DNA of 64,000 nucleotides from Parascedosporium putredinis. Lineage: Eukaryota > Ascomycota > Sordariomycetes > Microascales > Microascaceae. The notes below the pieces were generated by a model that saw nothing but the letters and a program-made list of their open reading frames with translations, was not told where the DNA came from and did not search any database. The position numbers and the translations under genes are program-made. The stretch spans positions 62,001 through 126,000 of the forward strand of contig CASHTG010000003.1 in the NCBI GenBank assembly GCA_949357655.1, in the 5' to 3' direction. Positions 34,606-45,874 of the stretch are shown here, piece by piece; within the stretch, counting starts at the first letter, position 1, and each line of letters opens with the position of its first letter.

Positions 34606-35578
34606 CTAGGCCCCGGCAATAGGAGCAGCGGCGGCCTCGCGAGCCTGCAGCCGTTCAAGCTCCTCCTGCTTTATCCTCTCTTGAATCTTGACCCTCTCCG
34701 GCACAACCTCCTGCCTCGGGCCCGTAATCTCCCACCCTCCCAAGTCTTCTTTCCCCAGGGCTTTTAGGGTGGCCCTTTCGACGAGCGTGTAGTTGCCATC
34801 TGGTCGATTAAAGCAGAACGGTTCGTTGAGACCAATCGGGGGTTGGTAATGATACGCACGTGGCGGAGCATGTTGTTGGATGCGGCGTGAAGCATGAGGG
34901 GGTGCAACAAGAAAACGTCGCCGCACTGCCCGTGGGTCTCGATGAATTCGCTGCAGCCTTGAGCCAACTCGTTGAACCAGTCGGTTCCCCGACTGAATGG
35001 CGTTTCAGGGAAGTTGGGGTGCCCGCGGGGTTGCATGATGGGAGAGACGCCTGCTGGATTCTGATAGAGATACTTGGCCACCTTGGGCATGGCCTCGGGG
35101 CAGATGTAGGTCCCGCCACCGCCAGGTACGATATCAGTGAAGAGGGGAATGACCAAGAGGCCCTGCTCGGGGCTGTCGAGGTAGTGGACGAAGAAATCAC
35201 CATCTACGTGCCAAAGGCGAAGGTCCTTGGGGTGCACGGTCTTTCCTCGCCCTCCGTAGTGCCAAGGTTCACGATAAAGGTGTCCCGCCACTGCTTAGTC
35301 CAGCTGAGGATTTTATCCTCGCCGCCACACAGCTCACATATCGCAGCCCACGCCCTTGGTGCGAACTGGGAGGCGTCGAACTCGCGGTGGTGCGGCATAT
35401 GAATACGTTCCTTGCTCCAGGTGGACTTGTCTTTAGGGTCCATCCCAAGCCGGACCCAGACATCAGATGTGGCCGCTTCCGCTTGCTCTCGTGTAAAGCA
35501 GTTCTTCAGGTGGAGCCAGCCATGGTCGACGAAATGATCACGTTCCTCGGCCGTGAGTGGAGTTGCCCGCGCGGCCAT
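34606..35578 (-). CDS. Phytanoyl-CoA dioxygenase (PhyH) family protein (two apparent frameshifts)
   Basis: Fe(II)/2-oxoglutarate-dependent oxygenase fold; substrate not inferable. Intronless, about 324 residues. N-terminus MAARATPLTAEERDHFVDHG then WLHLKNCFTREQAE. The iron site is visible as RLWHVDGDFFVHY (H-x-D) and the distal His in FLLHPLMLHAAS; the Arg that would bind 2-oxoglutarate is in LRHVRIITNPP. The core between them includes TDIVPGGGGTYICPEAMPK. The C-terminus is a basic/acidic helix (RVKIQERIKQEELERLQARE). The frame is one base short at 35250-35252 (CCC on plus, joining NLGTTEG to GKTVHPKDLRLW) and at 34838-34842 (GGGGG on plus, joining IITNP to PIGLNEPFCFNRPDG). Fungal biosynthetic relatives of this family exist, but the neighbours here are housekeeping genes, so secondary metabolism is not suggested. 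Confidence 0.86.
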
Positions 35579-36970
35579 GATTTAGAAGATGTGGTTTTGC
35601 GAGCCCAGGGGAACAATCTGAGAACAAGTCGAATTTGATGCGAGTATTGGCCGGTGGGTGCTGCGCATGTGATAGGGAAGATGCTGGGATGGGTGGGCGA
35701 AAGATAGAGGTCAGAGAAACGGCACTGGTCGACCTTTTATGAAGGCGGGCTCCTCTCTACGTACATGAATAAGAGGCCCTAATAAGTGAGGTCGGCACGA
35801 CAAACGTCTGTGCCGGCCGACTTATAGCCCGGCTCCATCCATGTTGGTGGGTTGGTCACTTCTGTCCCTAGCCCAATGCCACCCTCGGAATGCAGATTAT
35901 TGTGCGGGGAACCCACCTCGGTCGTTTCTAGACCGCTGAGGCAAGGGGTTGAGAGCACTGTACGGGTGTGGGGGCCAGTCGCGAGGAAAGGGAAGCAGTT
36001 GGTAAGAAGGGGGTGGTCACTTGATGGCCCTTTTGTCCAGTGGGCGTGGCGGAAAAGGCAAGATGCCGCTAAGACCAAAGTGCATGGAGGACACAAAGCG
36101 ATGGATTCCGGTGTTAATTTTCCGGCCCAGTTCGGACGGGGATGCGGAGGTCGTGGGGCACTCTCGTGGCAGGCCGTTCAGGGCGCTCACGCTCAACGCC
36201 CGTAGGCGGATGGAGAAGGGAAGGGCTAATGCTGAGAGTTTGGCTCTAGGTGCCAATCGTATCAATCGATGTGCGTGCACCTCGTAATGGTGCATCCATG
36301 CATGTCAAGAGTAGCCAGCTTCACTCAATGGATAGAAGCTGTCGTCTGTAAACGTCCAAGGGTGTGTGTGTGTGTTTACTTGAACAGAAATCGAAGGCTG
36401 CTTTCTCTACGCCCACGTAGGAACGAGTTGAGACCCATGGCCACTCAGATAGATGAATCTCGGGCAAAGCTGAGATGCCTTTTTCGCCTGCCAAGTAAAA
36501 TGGATCTGATGGTTATTATCTGCGTATACATCAATCCATAGTGATCCATTGCAGTGATCTCATTTGCGTCCAACCGTGATACATATCTTTGATGTCAACA
36601 TCCACTAATTGGTCCTGGACGGGTTAGAAACTTCCGACTTGAAGAGTGGGTAATCCAGGCTTCAAATCCTCCCAGTTTCCCCATGTGGCGGGGCAGGGGC
36701 CGATTGCCTGTGCTGGTGGGGTGCGTCAAAAGCACACTCATCAGTTACGCCGTTGCGCCGCCAAGAGCGGCAAGTAGGCCACGCCACCTCGAAAATTCAA
36801 TATTCACAAACCTCGATTTCAGCTCTTTATCAACGACACGAAACAACAGCCACAACTCGTCGGCGCACACGGTGTTTCCTGAGCCCGCCACACTCGACAC
36901 AGCTGCACATTTGCATCCCCTTGGGTACCTTGACGCGCCGAATCAGCGTCCCGCCCGCCATACTGTCGGC
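35579..36970. promoter_or_regulatory. Divergent promoter region, PhyH / SWC5
   Basis: 1.4 kb between divergent starts. It holds a (GT)7 tract at 36362-36375 and no supported gene. Open frames upstream of the SWC5 Met run in the same frame back to 36683, but Met 36971 is preferred because MPDNHPIDDDD begins the acidic region normal for Swc5. Confidence 0.45.
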
Positions 36971-38078
36971 ATGCCTGACAATCACCCCATCGACGATGAC
37001 GACAATGCCGAGCAGTACGCGTCCTCTGAAGACTCCGACTTCGCGCCCGAGACCGCAGATGCTGCTGAGCGCGAGTCCCTAGGCGACTCAGACTCGGACG
37101 ACAACGACGATGATAAGAAGACCGCGACCCCTCGTCACAAGAGGGACGCTGCCGAGACCGCTGCAGAAGACGTAGACCTTGACAACTCGGGCGACGAAAC
37201 TGTCATCCGAAAGGCTGAGAAGAAGCGCAAGAAGAAGAGGAAGGATAAGGGGGCGAACGTCTAGATGACTCCGACCAAGGCGGCGACGGCGGTCTCATCA
37301 AGACCCGGAGCATGCGGGCCGCCGAGTAAGCTGCTCTTCCCTTCATGACTAGACACTAGTCTAGGTATATTTCGCTAACCCAAAACCTCCCCGCTCGTAG
37401 AAAAGCCGAGAAAAATTCACCGCTAGTTCCGGCCCTGTCACGATCGATGTCGACGCGCTCTGGGAGCAGATGAAGAGCGGAGCCACCCCTACCACGACCC
37501 AAGCCGCGCCCAAAGATGGAGAAGCGAAGGCTTTAGAGAATGGCGATAGTAAAGATGAGGAGGCTTTCCCAGAAATATCAGGTCTACCCTCTGAAGATAC
37601 GGCCGTTAATCCTCCCGCCATGATCCGTATCAAACGGAAATATAATTTCGCCGGCAAAGTGCATACTGAAGAGAAACTCGTACCGCGAGACTCGGCAGAA
37701 GCGAAGCTCTATCTCGCCTCCCAGGGCGGGGATACCTTGCCCGAGGACGACACATCGGCCGGTCCTTCGAAGCGGGCGCCCCGTAAGGCGTTCCGATCCG
37801 CCTTCGAGCCCGTCCTCGAACCGCTCCAACGCCGTGGCGACCTCAACCTAGGCATGGCAGCAAGGCTAGAGGCTAGAGAATCCGGTGCCAAGAAGCTCAA
37901 CACGGTTGAGAAAAGCAGAATGGACTGGGCTGGGTTTGTGGACAAGGAAGGCATCAAAGACGACTTGGAGTTGGCAGGCAAATCCAAGGGTTCTTATGCG
38001 GAGAGGCAAGATTTCTTGGCTCGGAGTGAGGCACGGAGGGAAGAGGAAGCAAGACGAGCTCGAGTTGTTGCGAGGTGA
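36971..38078 (+). CDS. SWC5: SWC5, SWR1 chromatin-remodelling complex subunit (BCNT-C domain; two apparent frameshifts)
   Basis: Subunit of SWR1, which exchanges H2A for H2A.Z; binds H2A-H2B through its acidic N-terminus. Exons 36971-37325 and 37401-38078, about 344 residues. The N-terminal half is strongly acidic (DDDDNAEQYASSEDSDFAPE, LGDSDSDDNDDDKK) with the DEF/Y-like histone-binding character, then KAEKKRKKKRKDK. The C-terminal BCNT domain is clear: KKLNTVEKSRMDWAGFVDKE, then GIKDDLELAGKSKGSY and ERQDFLARSEARREEE. The 75-base intron splits the AAE-KAEK codons. The frame is one base short at the G5 run 37249-37253 (joining KDKGG to RLDDSDQGG) and at the A5 run 37411-37415 (joining EKAEKK to FTASSGPVTIDVDAL). 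The gene is convergent with the GST gene, 310 bases apart. Confidence 0.9.
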
Positions 38079-38388
38079 GCAGTGCCGGATGATAATGGCT
38101 TTCTCCTGTGTGACCTGGCAAACCATTAACGTTGCGTTTGCGGGTGGGTGGAGCGCTGCCCATTTCTCCGTTTCGGTTCTTGGATAGAGAGAAGTGGCCG
38201 ATGATGTATTTTTACTAGATAGATACCCCCAATCAAAGTTACAGTTTTCATGCACGTACTTGGAATCTCCATCCGTCTCAAAGTGGCCTAAGCGAAGACC
38301 ACACTTTCGGCAATATCAACAAAGTACGAGATTTCATCAACCTACGGCTTTCTTCTTCCCTGAACCCGTAGCAGCCTCTTCTCGGACA

Positions 38389-39524
38389 TTATCCGTTTCC
38401 CCATCTTTCCCCTCCCCTTTTAAAGCTTGCCCTTGCTGCTAGGGGCAAGAGTTCAACGTCATGGTAAGGCAAGCCGAGGAACTTGTACACAAACGCAAAC
38501 CTATCGCTCCCAAAGAAGCACTCCTCCTTGCCGTTGGCGTCAACCACGACGAGCCAAGGCGCACCAAAGGCCTTCTTTGAGATGGCCAAGTTAGTAGCCG
38601 CCTTCAGCGCCTCCTTGATCTCAGGGGTCTCGGTACCCGCCATGATAGCGCGGACCTCCTCGGCGGAGAAGAGGGGATTTCCAGCAGGGTACTGCTTGTC
38701 GCTGCCGGTAAAGTCGCGGGGACAGCGGGCGAGGGTGGTGGCGAGCTCTTCAGGGCGGGAGACGTTGGGGTGAGGCGGGGTGAAGAAGCAGTCCAGGAGG
38801 TAGTGCAGGGCCGTGACGTAGGTCTCGGTGGGGTAGTTCTTCTTGATGAAGTGAAGAGCGCGCTGCGGCACGAGGGTCTTGCTGCGGGCGAAGAAGTCCG
38901 GGGGAACCTCATGTTGGACTTGCCGACACGGGCAGCGGCGCGGGAGCCATCGACGTTGAGGTACTCGCCCTTGAGAGGGATCATCATGGGTGGTTGATTG
39001 CCTTGCGCGCACCCTGAGTGAGCTTTGAAACGTGGGGAGACAGGGAGGGGGGCGTGCTGCGGGTTTAAACCTACCTGCAGCCTTCATGACGCCGCCGATA
39101 GAGATAGGATGAAATCTGTTAGGAGGCCCAAGGTGTCAGGACTAAAGATCAAGTGAGACCAGGATAGAGAGTTGCGCTCTGCTTCGCGCTCGGAAGGGAG
39201 GCGGCTCTCACTCTACGCTGACTCCATGGGCAGCAAGGGACCTCAGGTTACGGTAGAGATCCGCAAACCCGACATAGCTATACCACGACGCTAGAATTTA
39301 GGCCATTTCATGTAAGCTTTGAGGATTCGCATACATCGTTAAGACATGAAGCAAGGGCTGGGAGAGGCAGGAGTAGGGAAGGGGGAGGAAGAGGTAAAGG
39401 TATCGAGGAACGTGAAGTTCTTTGACCGCGAAGAGGATCTTGACATGTCGTTGAAAAAATCAATGTGGAGTGTGAAGAGCTCCAACTCACCGATATCGTA
39501 ATAGAAACCGATCTTGCCAGCCAT
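38389..39524 (-). CDS. Kappa-class glutathione S-transferase (DsbA-like thioredoxin fold)
   Basis: GSTK enzymes conjugate or reduce via glutathione in mitochondria or peroxisomes and belong with 2-hydroxychromene-2-carboxylate isomerases. Exons 39524-39491, 39290-39212, 39115-39075 and 39013-38389, about 259 residues. N-terminus MAGKIGFYYDIASWYSYVGF carries the catalytic Ser region; EFHPISIGGVMKA follows; then LKGEYLNVDGSRAAARVGK, FFARSKTLVPQRALHFIKK, and near the C-terminus KKAFGAPWLVVVDANGKEE with FFGSDRFAFVYKFLGLPY, the cis-Pro segment of the fold. One base is missing at about 38907-38911 (GKSNM to EVPPDFF). The frame stops at 38389 after RWGNG; a shift over the AAAAGGGGAGGGG run near 38415-38427 would instead extend it to a stop at 38337 with a Lys-rich tail (GSGKKKAVG), so the true end is uncertain. 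Confidence 0.88.
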
Positions 39525-40808
39525 ATTTTCTAAGATCAATATGGCCAAGTCCGAATATATATTTGTATGCAGCTCTTCAGTAAACCTCTTTCCAAGGGCA
39601 GAGTGATGCGTACAAAGGGGGTGAGAACAAGGTAGAAAAAAGTAAGGGAGTTCGTGTTTCCAGCTGTTCTAAAGCCCTTTTCCGCTCTTCGTCTGTTTCT
39701 CGTTGAGGATACACACGTATTTCTTGTTTCTTGGAATTCCCTTCTAGCTGTAGATGGAGAGAAGTGGTATAGAAACAGCTCCGGGGCGGACCAGTGAGGG
39801 TTGCCAGTATCCATCCGACCCGGAGACCAGTGCTTTCCCACCTGCTCAAGTGTCAGTGGAGTCGGTGGCTTTAATCGTTGAACCTCGGCATCCCCCTCCA
39901 AGGGACGGCGGATTTAAGCAGGCGACACTGGAGGCTCCATTCCTCACACACACACACAAATCCACACGGGCAATCATAATACAGGCAATTGACACCGGCT
40001 AGGCCGACGACGCCCTTTCGGCATGTCTGATAAAGCTTGATACGACATCAATTGATCTTAGATGCAAGGGTTCCCCAGCTGCCCCCTTCCCCGGGCCCGA
40101 AAAAGGCACCACCAATGCACCCCGCAACTCTTAGTCTTGGCTTCAATTCCTTTCGTTGCCGAATCATCAAGGTCAATGGTCTCGGGTAACTTATGAACTT
40201 TCCGAAGCTTGATCTAGAGTGATGCTCCGTGAGCCAATCTAGTACCGCTCTCCATACCTACCTACACTACACTCCTCCGTATCTAGGATATTTACGCATG
40301 TTCAGGAAACCGCACGCGGCGATGAATTGGAATGCTTGCACCTGGTTATCCATACCAGTGCAGTTGGCCTACATGTAGCCCGGTGGGGGAAAGAGGACGA
40401 AAAAGGGCGAAGAACGGGCGAAAAGAAACTCAATCCATTGATATTACGTTATTGTACAGGCCGAGAAGGAAAGGGAAGAGAGAATAATGATAACAAATTG
40501 CAACTGATGCTCCCCGACTGTTCGCCCTGGATGCCTAGAGTTCTCCTCTCGCCATCAATGACGACAATAAGAAACCCAAAATTCTCAAGCTAAAAATAAA
40601 TAAAGAAAGCGCCACACAAGATATAACAAAAATGCTGGTGGAAAGACTCGGCCTAGCCAACTAGAATATGGACAAGTCAACGCAGATGGTTGGCGGTCTA
40701 AAGGGGCAAGTTGGAGCAGGCAATGGGTGGCGACACAAGACGATCCTCGCAAGGCGCCCTCCTCCCTTACTGCCAGGCGAGTAGCAGATGGAAGCAAGTG
40801 CTCTTACT
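39525..40808. other. Spacer between the GST promoter and YTA7 3' end
   Basis: 1.3 kb, no gene supported. A short (CA)n is at 39947-39957, and A-rich sequence near 40480-40620 suits the YTA7 polyadenylation region. Confidence 0.4.
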
Positions 40809-43800
40809 CTATAGCCTTTCCTGGTCCTGGCTCGACTGAAGGAGCCCCTGCGTGCTCTCGATATCTCCAATGGTGTCATTGAAAACGTTGGTAACGCTGT
40901 TCAGCACTAGCATCCTGTTCCATTCGCTTCGCGTCCTCCAGATCTCTTCCATCAGCTCCCGATTAATCTGCTCTAGTTGCTCTATTGTGCATCCCGATGT
41001 CCGCTCCGTTAGGTCGGCAAGAAAGTCGTTTACTTGGCCCTCGGGGAGGATGGTGGGCTGCTGAGACGACGACCCAGAGTGTCTAACCGACTGTGATGCA
41101 TCCTCACCCTGTGTTTCGTTGGTGTTGGTGTTGGAACTTAGGTGATTGGGTTTGCGCACCAGCGAGACACGGGATCCCGAAGACGTGGGGCTCTCCGTCA
41201 GAATCGAATTGACCCGCAGCACCTCGGAACCCATCGCTTGCACCTGGGAGTGCATCCACGACTCGCCACTCGAAGGGCCCTGACTAACCGGGAGCGTATC
41301 GGGCATCTGCGAGTTCTCATGTTCGCCTGCTCCTGATGATTGGTCGTGGTATCCGTTGGTCAGCTGGGTGCTCCAGTTGGATGACTTGTTTGAAGGGTCG
41401 GATGTTTTGGTCGTCGACGCATCGTTAATTATGGCCGACGGAGAGACACCTGGCGGCACCGACGTGACTGCCGACAGTTGCGATACCTGCGTAGCTACTA
41501 CACCCGCGCTGGCACTTTCTGTCTGGATCGAGCGCCGCGCCGATGGCGGAGGCGGCTGCATCTGCGGGACGTCTGTGAATGGCTGCGTATCCTCATCGAT
41601 ACCACCCATTTGCACATCACTTCCCGCCTTGCAGTTTCGACTGGTTCCGTGGCTGACGTCACACCGTTACCGTTGGGCCCGGGGCTCATGACCTGGAATC
41701 GGGCCATGGTGGTTCGGCTCCCCGGAACAGGCTCTCCTGCAAGGACAGGCCCTTGCATTGGGGAGTTGCTATCAGTTGTGATATCCGATTGAACGACATC
41801 TACAATCGATTGGAGTGCTAGCCTCTTCCGCTCCCTCTCCGAGGTTCGTTTAGCGCGGTGCACTTGTCTTTGGTAGAGTCCTTCCCAGTCGACATTGCTA
41901 GTCGCGTGCTCGACATTGGCTACGTCAACCTCGACATTCGAAACAAGCTCGTTTGCCTTTAGTGTCCGCTCCTTGTCTCCAATATTTCGCGAATCTTTCG
42001 CCAGGGCTTTAATATCGAACAAGAAGTCTTTGGGCCGGCAGTAGAAACCGTTCGAGAGCCTTTCCTCAATGGTTGTCGTCTCAAGATTGTAAAAGATGTT
42101 CCCCGTTGTAGTCTCCTGGAGGACATCGTTTCCATGCTTATCTTTGACAATCTCGAATGGCCGCACCTCGCCTTCCGCCAGGTCCGGTCGTACGTAGTTC
42201 GGATCCGCCTCGGCATATAGATATGTGAGCTGGGCAAAGGGAATGACTGGTTGCCTGAATTTCTTGTACTTTCTGTTGATTTGGTCCATGATCGGCTGCA
42301 GCTGCACTTTAAGAATATTGAGTAGCTGACGATCGCGCTTCTCAAGCGCCTTCATTTCCGCCTTGGACGGTACCTTGGGAGGTGGGGGTGGCGCGACCTG
42401 GAGCTCCTCAAGAACGCGCCGCTTCCGGTTAGCAGGATCGGGGAACTCGCTGGGGTTCATCCTGACATAATTGATAATGGCAGAGAAGTATTCTCGTCGG
42501 TTTGGCTATCCGCGAATTAGTATGCCTGGCTTTCGCGTTTCCTTTTATAACTCCAATGGCTGAGGGCATGATGCTGCTTACCTGTTCGGGGCGCTCGATT
42601 TCAATCCGGTTCTTCCGTGAATACCCGAAGAGATCTTTGAGAAGCTCTCGGGGTAGATCCTCAACCTCGCTCTCAGAGGTAGCGAGAAGTAAAACAGGGT
42701 CTGTTGGTGGGATCGCCCGGAGCATAGTCTGGAATGTGATCATGGCTAGGCTATCTCGTAGCGAAGCGTACCATGTCTCAATATTAGGAATAAATATGAC
42801 GCTCGGCTTGTGTCTCTTGATTTCTGTGAACTGGCCAACGATGACTTGTTCCATAGGCTACGAAGAGAATTCCAAAAGTTAATACGGTGAAACTCTTTTA
42901 AAAATAAAAAATAAAAAAAGAGTGAAAGAAAAAGAGTGTCAGGCCTATTTGGCCAAGGTGAAGGAGGGGGCAAAGACTTACACGACCATCAGCTAAGAGG
43001 CTTGGCAAATCAAAGGTCTGGACATGTACGCCCTCAAGATAATGTAGAACGGCGGAGGCAAGGTATCCTTGGCCCATTCCACTCGGTCCATGGATCAAGA
43101 ACCGCGGGCGGAAAACTCGGCATCTCTCAAATTCTTGATGAAGTGCTTCTCGGCCAAAGCCATGGTCTCCGTCGGTAAACTGCTCGAACATGGCTTCTTC
43201 GAGGGCTGTAATCTTCTTTTTCTGGGGAGGACCTCGTCAAGGGCTACTTTGACGGCGGCAAATTGTTCACGAAGTAGAGGTTCGATGCCCTGGGGGAGAG
43301 GGGCGGCTCCGGAAGTGGTAGAGCGCTCAGAGGAGGGTACCATCTGCTTAATAGAGAGCATAAAATCTGTGGCGTGGACAGCGATCTTATCAGGGTCGAC
43401 AATCAGCTTTTCCTGAGAGGAGTAGATCTGCGGGTAGGCGCGCTGAATCGAGTTCAAGGCAGCCTCAGTACAGAGGGCGCGGAGGTCAGCACCGCCATAA
43501 CCCTTGGTCCGCTCGGCGAGGGCATTTCTAAAGGTATCCGCAAGTCCCCAGTCCTTTGTATGGATGTCGATGATGGCACGTCTGCCGTCCTTGTCGGGAA
43601 GAGGGAAGTAGAACTCCCGATCAAAACGGCCGGGACGTCGAAGAGCCGGATCAATGTTGTCAGGTCGATTCGTGGCGCCAATCACAATGACTTGTCCACG
43701 CCCATCCATGCCGTCCATCAGGGCAAGGAGGGTAGAGACGATACTAGCATGGATCTGCTCCTGCTTACTCGACCTGACGGGGGCGAGACCGTCGATCTCA

Positions 43801-45874
43801 TCAAAGAAAATGATGCTTGGCTGCGTGCGGCGAGCCTCTTCGAATAACAGTCGCAGCTGCCTCTCTGCTTCACCAACCCATTTACTCAGAGCATCTGCGC
43901 CCTTGCGCATGTAAAACGAGATTTTCTTGCCTCCTGAACTTACCGAATTGGCTAGGGCTCGGGCGAGGAGAGTTTTACCAGTGCCAGGGGGTCCATGAAA
44001 GAGAACTCCGCGAGGGGGTGTGACATGAAACTTGAGGAAGAGTTCGGGGTACAAGAGCGGCAGCTGTACCATCTCCTTGAGTTTATCGATGTGCCCCTCA
44101 AGGCCGCCAACCTGGCTGAAGTTGACGTTCATGTTCACCCCGAGAGGGTCAGCGTCGGCAAAGGCCTTTGGTTCTTAATTTTGCCCACATTAGGTGTGGC
44201 TCCCACGCCTCCTAAGCCGTCCACGTTCATGGCTCCACCCATGCCTCCCATCATTCCGGGGGTGCAGCTGTGGTAGGTGTCATGCCAACATTGCCAGCCA
44301 CGTTGGAACGCATCACCATCTCGTCGTCACTGCTATCAGAGTCAACACCACCGGCAGCTCCAGTCCCCCAGGGCCCATTAAGCAGGGAGCCGGCTCCGCC
44401 ACCCCCACCAAAGGGGCCGTACGCGGTGTTGAGCGGTCGTTCCCACGCTAAGCCAGCACCTCCACGAGCGCCCCGGCGGCGGGCTGGAGTCGGTGCAGGG
44501 TCTTCGGGCTCGTCTTCTTCGATGGCTGCGGCAGTGAGGGGCGGAAGATAGTAGCTGACGGGCTTGGCTGTCGCGCGGCGTCTCTTGGGTTCTTGATAAA
44601 CGATGGACGGGGAGCGACGCCGCCGACGAGGCCTGGAGTCTTGCCGAAGCTCTTGCAACTCCTCGGCGAGCTCGTCCTGATCAAGTTCCACCTCATCTGC
44701 TGAATCATCTCGTACCGAAGATTTGGCGGGTCTGCGCTTGTTACGGCTAGACCGGCGTCCCCTTGGTGTTGGACTATCGTAACCGGCATCCTCTGCATCG
44801 CCGCCAGCAGCAACGGACTCCGCGCCGTCTGACTCATCGCCAGGCTCAAAATCGCTACTGGGCTCCTGAACGGATTTTCGCCGGCTGGATCTCCGCCGTA
44901 GCCGTCGCATTCCTGAATTGTCCTCGGGTGTCTGCTCAAGTTCTTGAGCGGTGGTGGTGGAGTTCTTGCGGCGAGTCGATCTTGTGCGCATTACAGGACC
45001 ATCATCGTCATCTTCATCTTCTGCGTCATCTCCGTCTTCTGCGCCATCTTCTGCTACATTCACCTCAGCATCTAGCGGCTCAGCTAGGACCTCAGCTTTC
45101 TCTTCGAGGGCTGGCTCTTCAGCCTGTTCTTGTATCTCTTCCCCGATATCCTTGCCCTCCACAGACTCTCGAGGTTCGTCCTTATCTTCAACCTGAGTCT
45201 CGCGAGAGCTGCTCTCCTGAGTAGCCTCTTCAATCGGCTCAGGCATTTTCTTCAACCCCTTCATAGCGCGCGAGGATCGAATGGCCCGGGCAGCAGTCTC
45301 GGGACTAACGCTTCTGGAGCCACGGGCAGGGACAGCATGATGCCCTGAATTCGACAACTCAACAAGCTCTTCCTGAAACTCTTCCGTCCGTGCCCGAGTT
45401 GCCCTTCGGGTAGGTCGCGTCGAGGGGGATCTTAGGGACCTTGAGGCGTATGATTTTGGATTTAGCTTTGCCGCGTGGTGTCTTTGCCAGCTCATCGGCG
45501 TCATCGTCGGCAGCATCGCCTTCATCTTGCTCGCTGCTTTCTGCATAACTTATTTGTTTGGTTACCTTGCGCGCTCGACGCCCAGCGGCGTTCACGGGCT
45601 GGTCTTCGTCATCATCATCTACCTCAGATTCTTCATCGAAAGAGCCGTCGTCCTGGCTATCTTGAAGAACCTCTTCATCATCATCAATATCGGTGCCCTC
45701 GTAACGGCCAATCCTTCGTTTGCCAGTGCCCGAGCCCCGCCTGGTCCGCCCTTGAAGATGTCGCGATCGTTTCTTGCCCCGGCGAGTCTCTACCTCAGGC
45801 TCAAAGTTCTCGTCTTCTGAATCAGATTTGTTGTGGTCGAAATCCAACAATTCCCTCTTCCTTTTACTCGTCAT
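40809..45874 (-). CDS. YTA7: YTA7/ATAD2-type AAA ATPase with bromodomain (several apparent frameshifts)
   Basis: Chromatin-bound AAA+ protein that evicts or degrades histone H3 and sets boundaries. Exons 45874-42982, 42857-42582 and 42505-40809, about 1620 residues. Start MTSKRKRELLDFDHNKSDSE; long acidic/Arg-rich N-terminal third; the first AAA domain (about 560-830) has Walker A GPPGTGKT near 628, Walker B IIFFDEIDGL near 689 and second-region GATNRPDNIDPALRRPGRFD. The degenerate second AAA (RFLIHGPSGMGQGYLASAVL) spans the first intron. Then comes the divergent bromodomain region (REYFSAIINYVRMNPSEFPD, SNGFYCRPKDFLFDIKALAK) and a Ser-rich tail ending LLQSSQDQERL. One-base losses: 41623-41625, 43224-43227, 44167-44169, 44258-44262; a net plus-one change (or two losses) near 45424-45437. 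The domain order and both introns leave no doubt about identity. Confidence 0.93.

Noticed and set aside
36601..36690. tRNA-like sequence with a CTTCAAATCC element
   Set aside because: No A box or D arm and no paired acceptor stem.
43275..43295. GGTTCGAT word as a tRNA B box
   Set aside because: It lies inside YTA7 coding sequence, with no cloverleaf.
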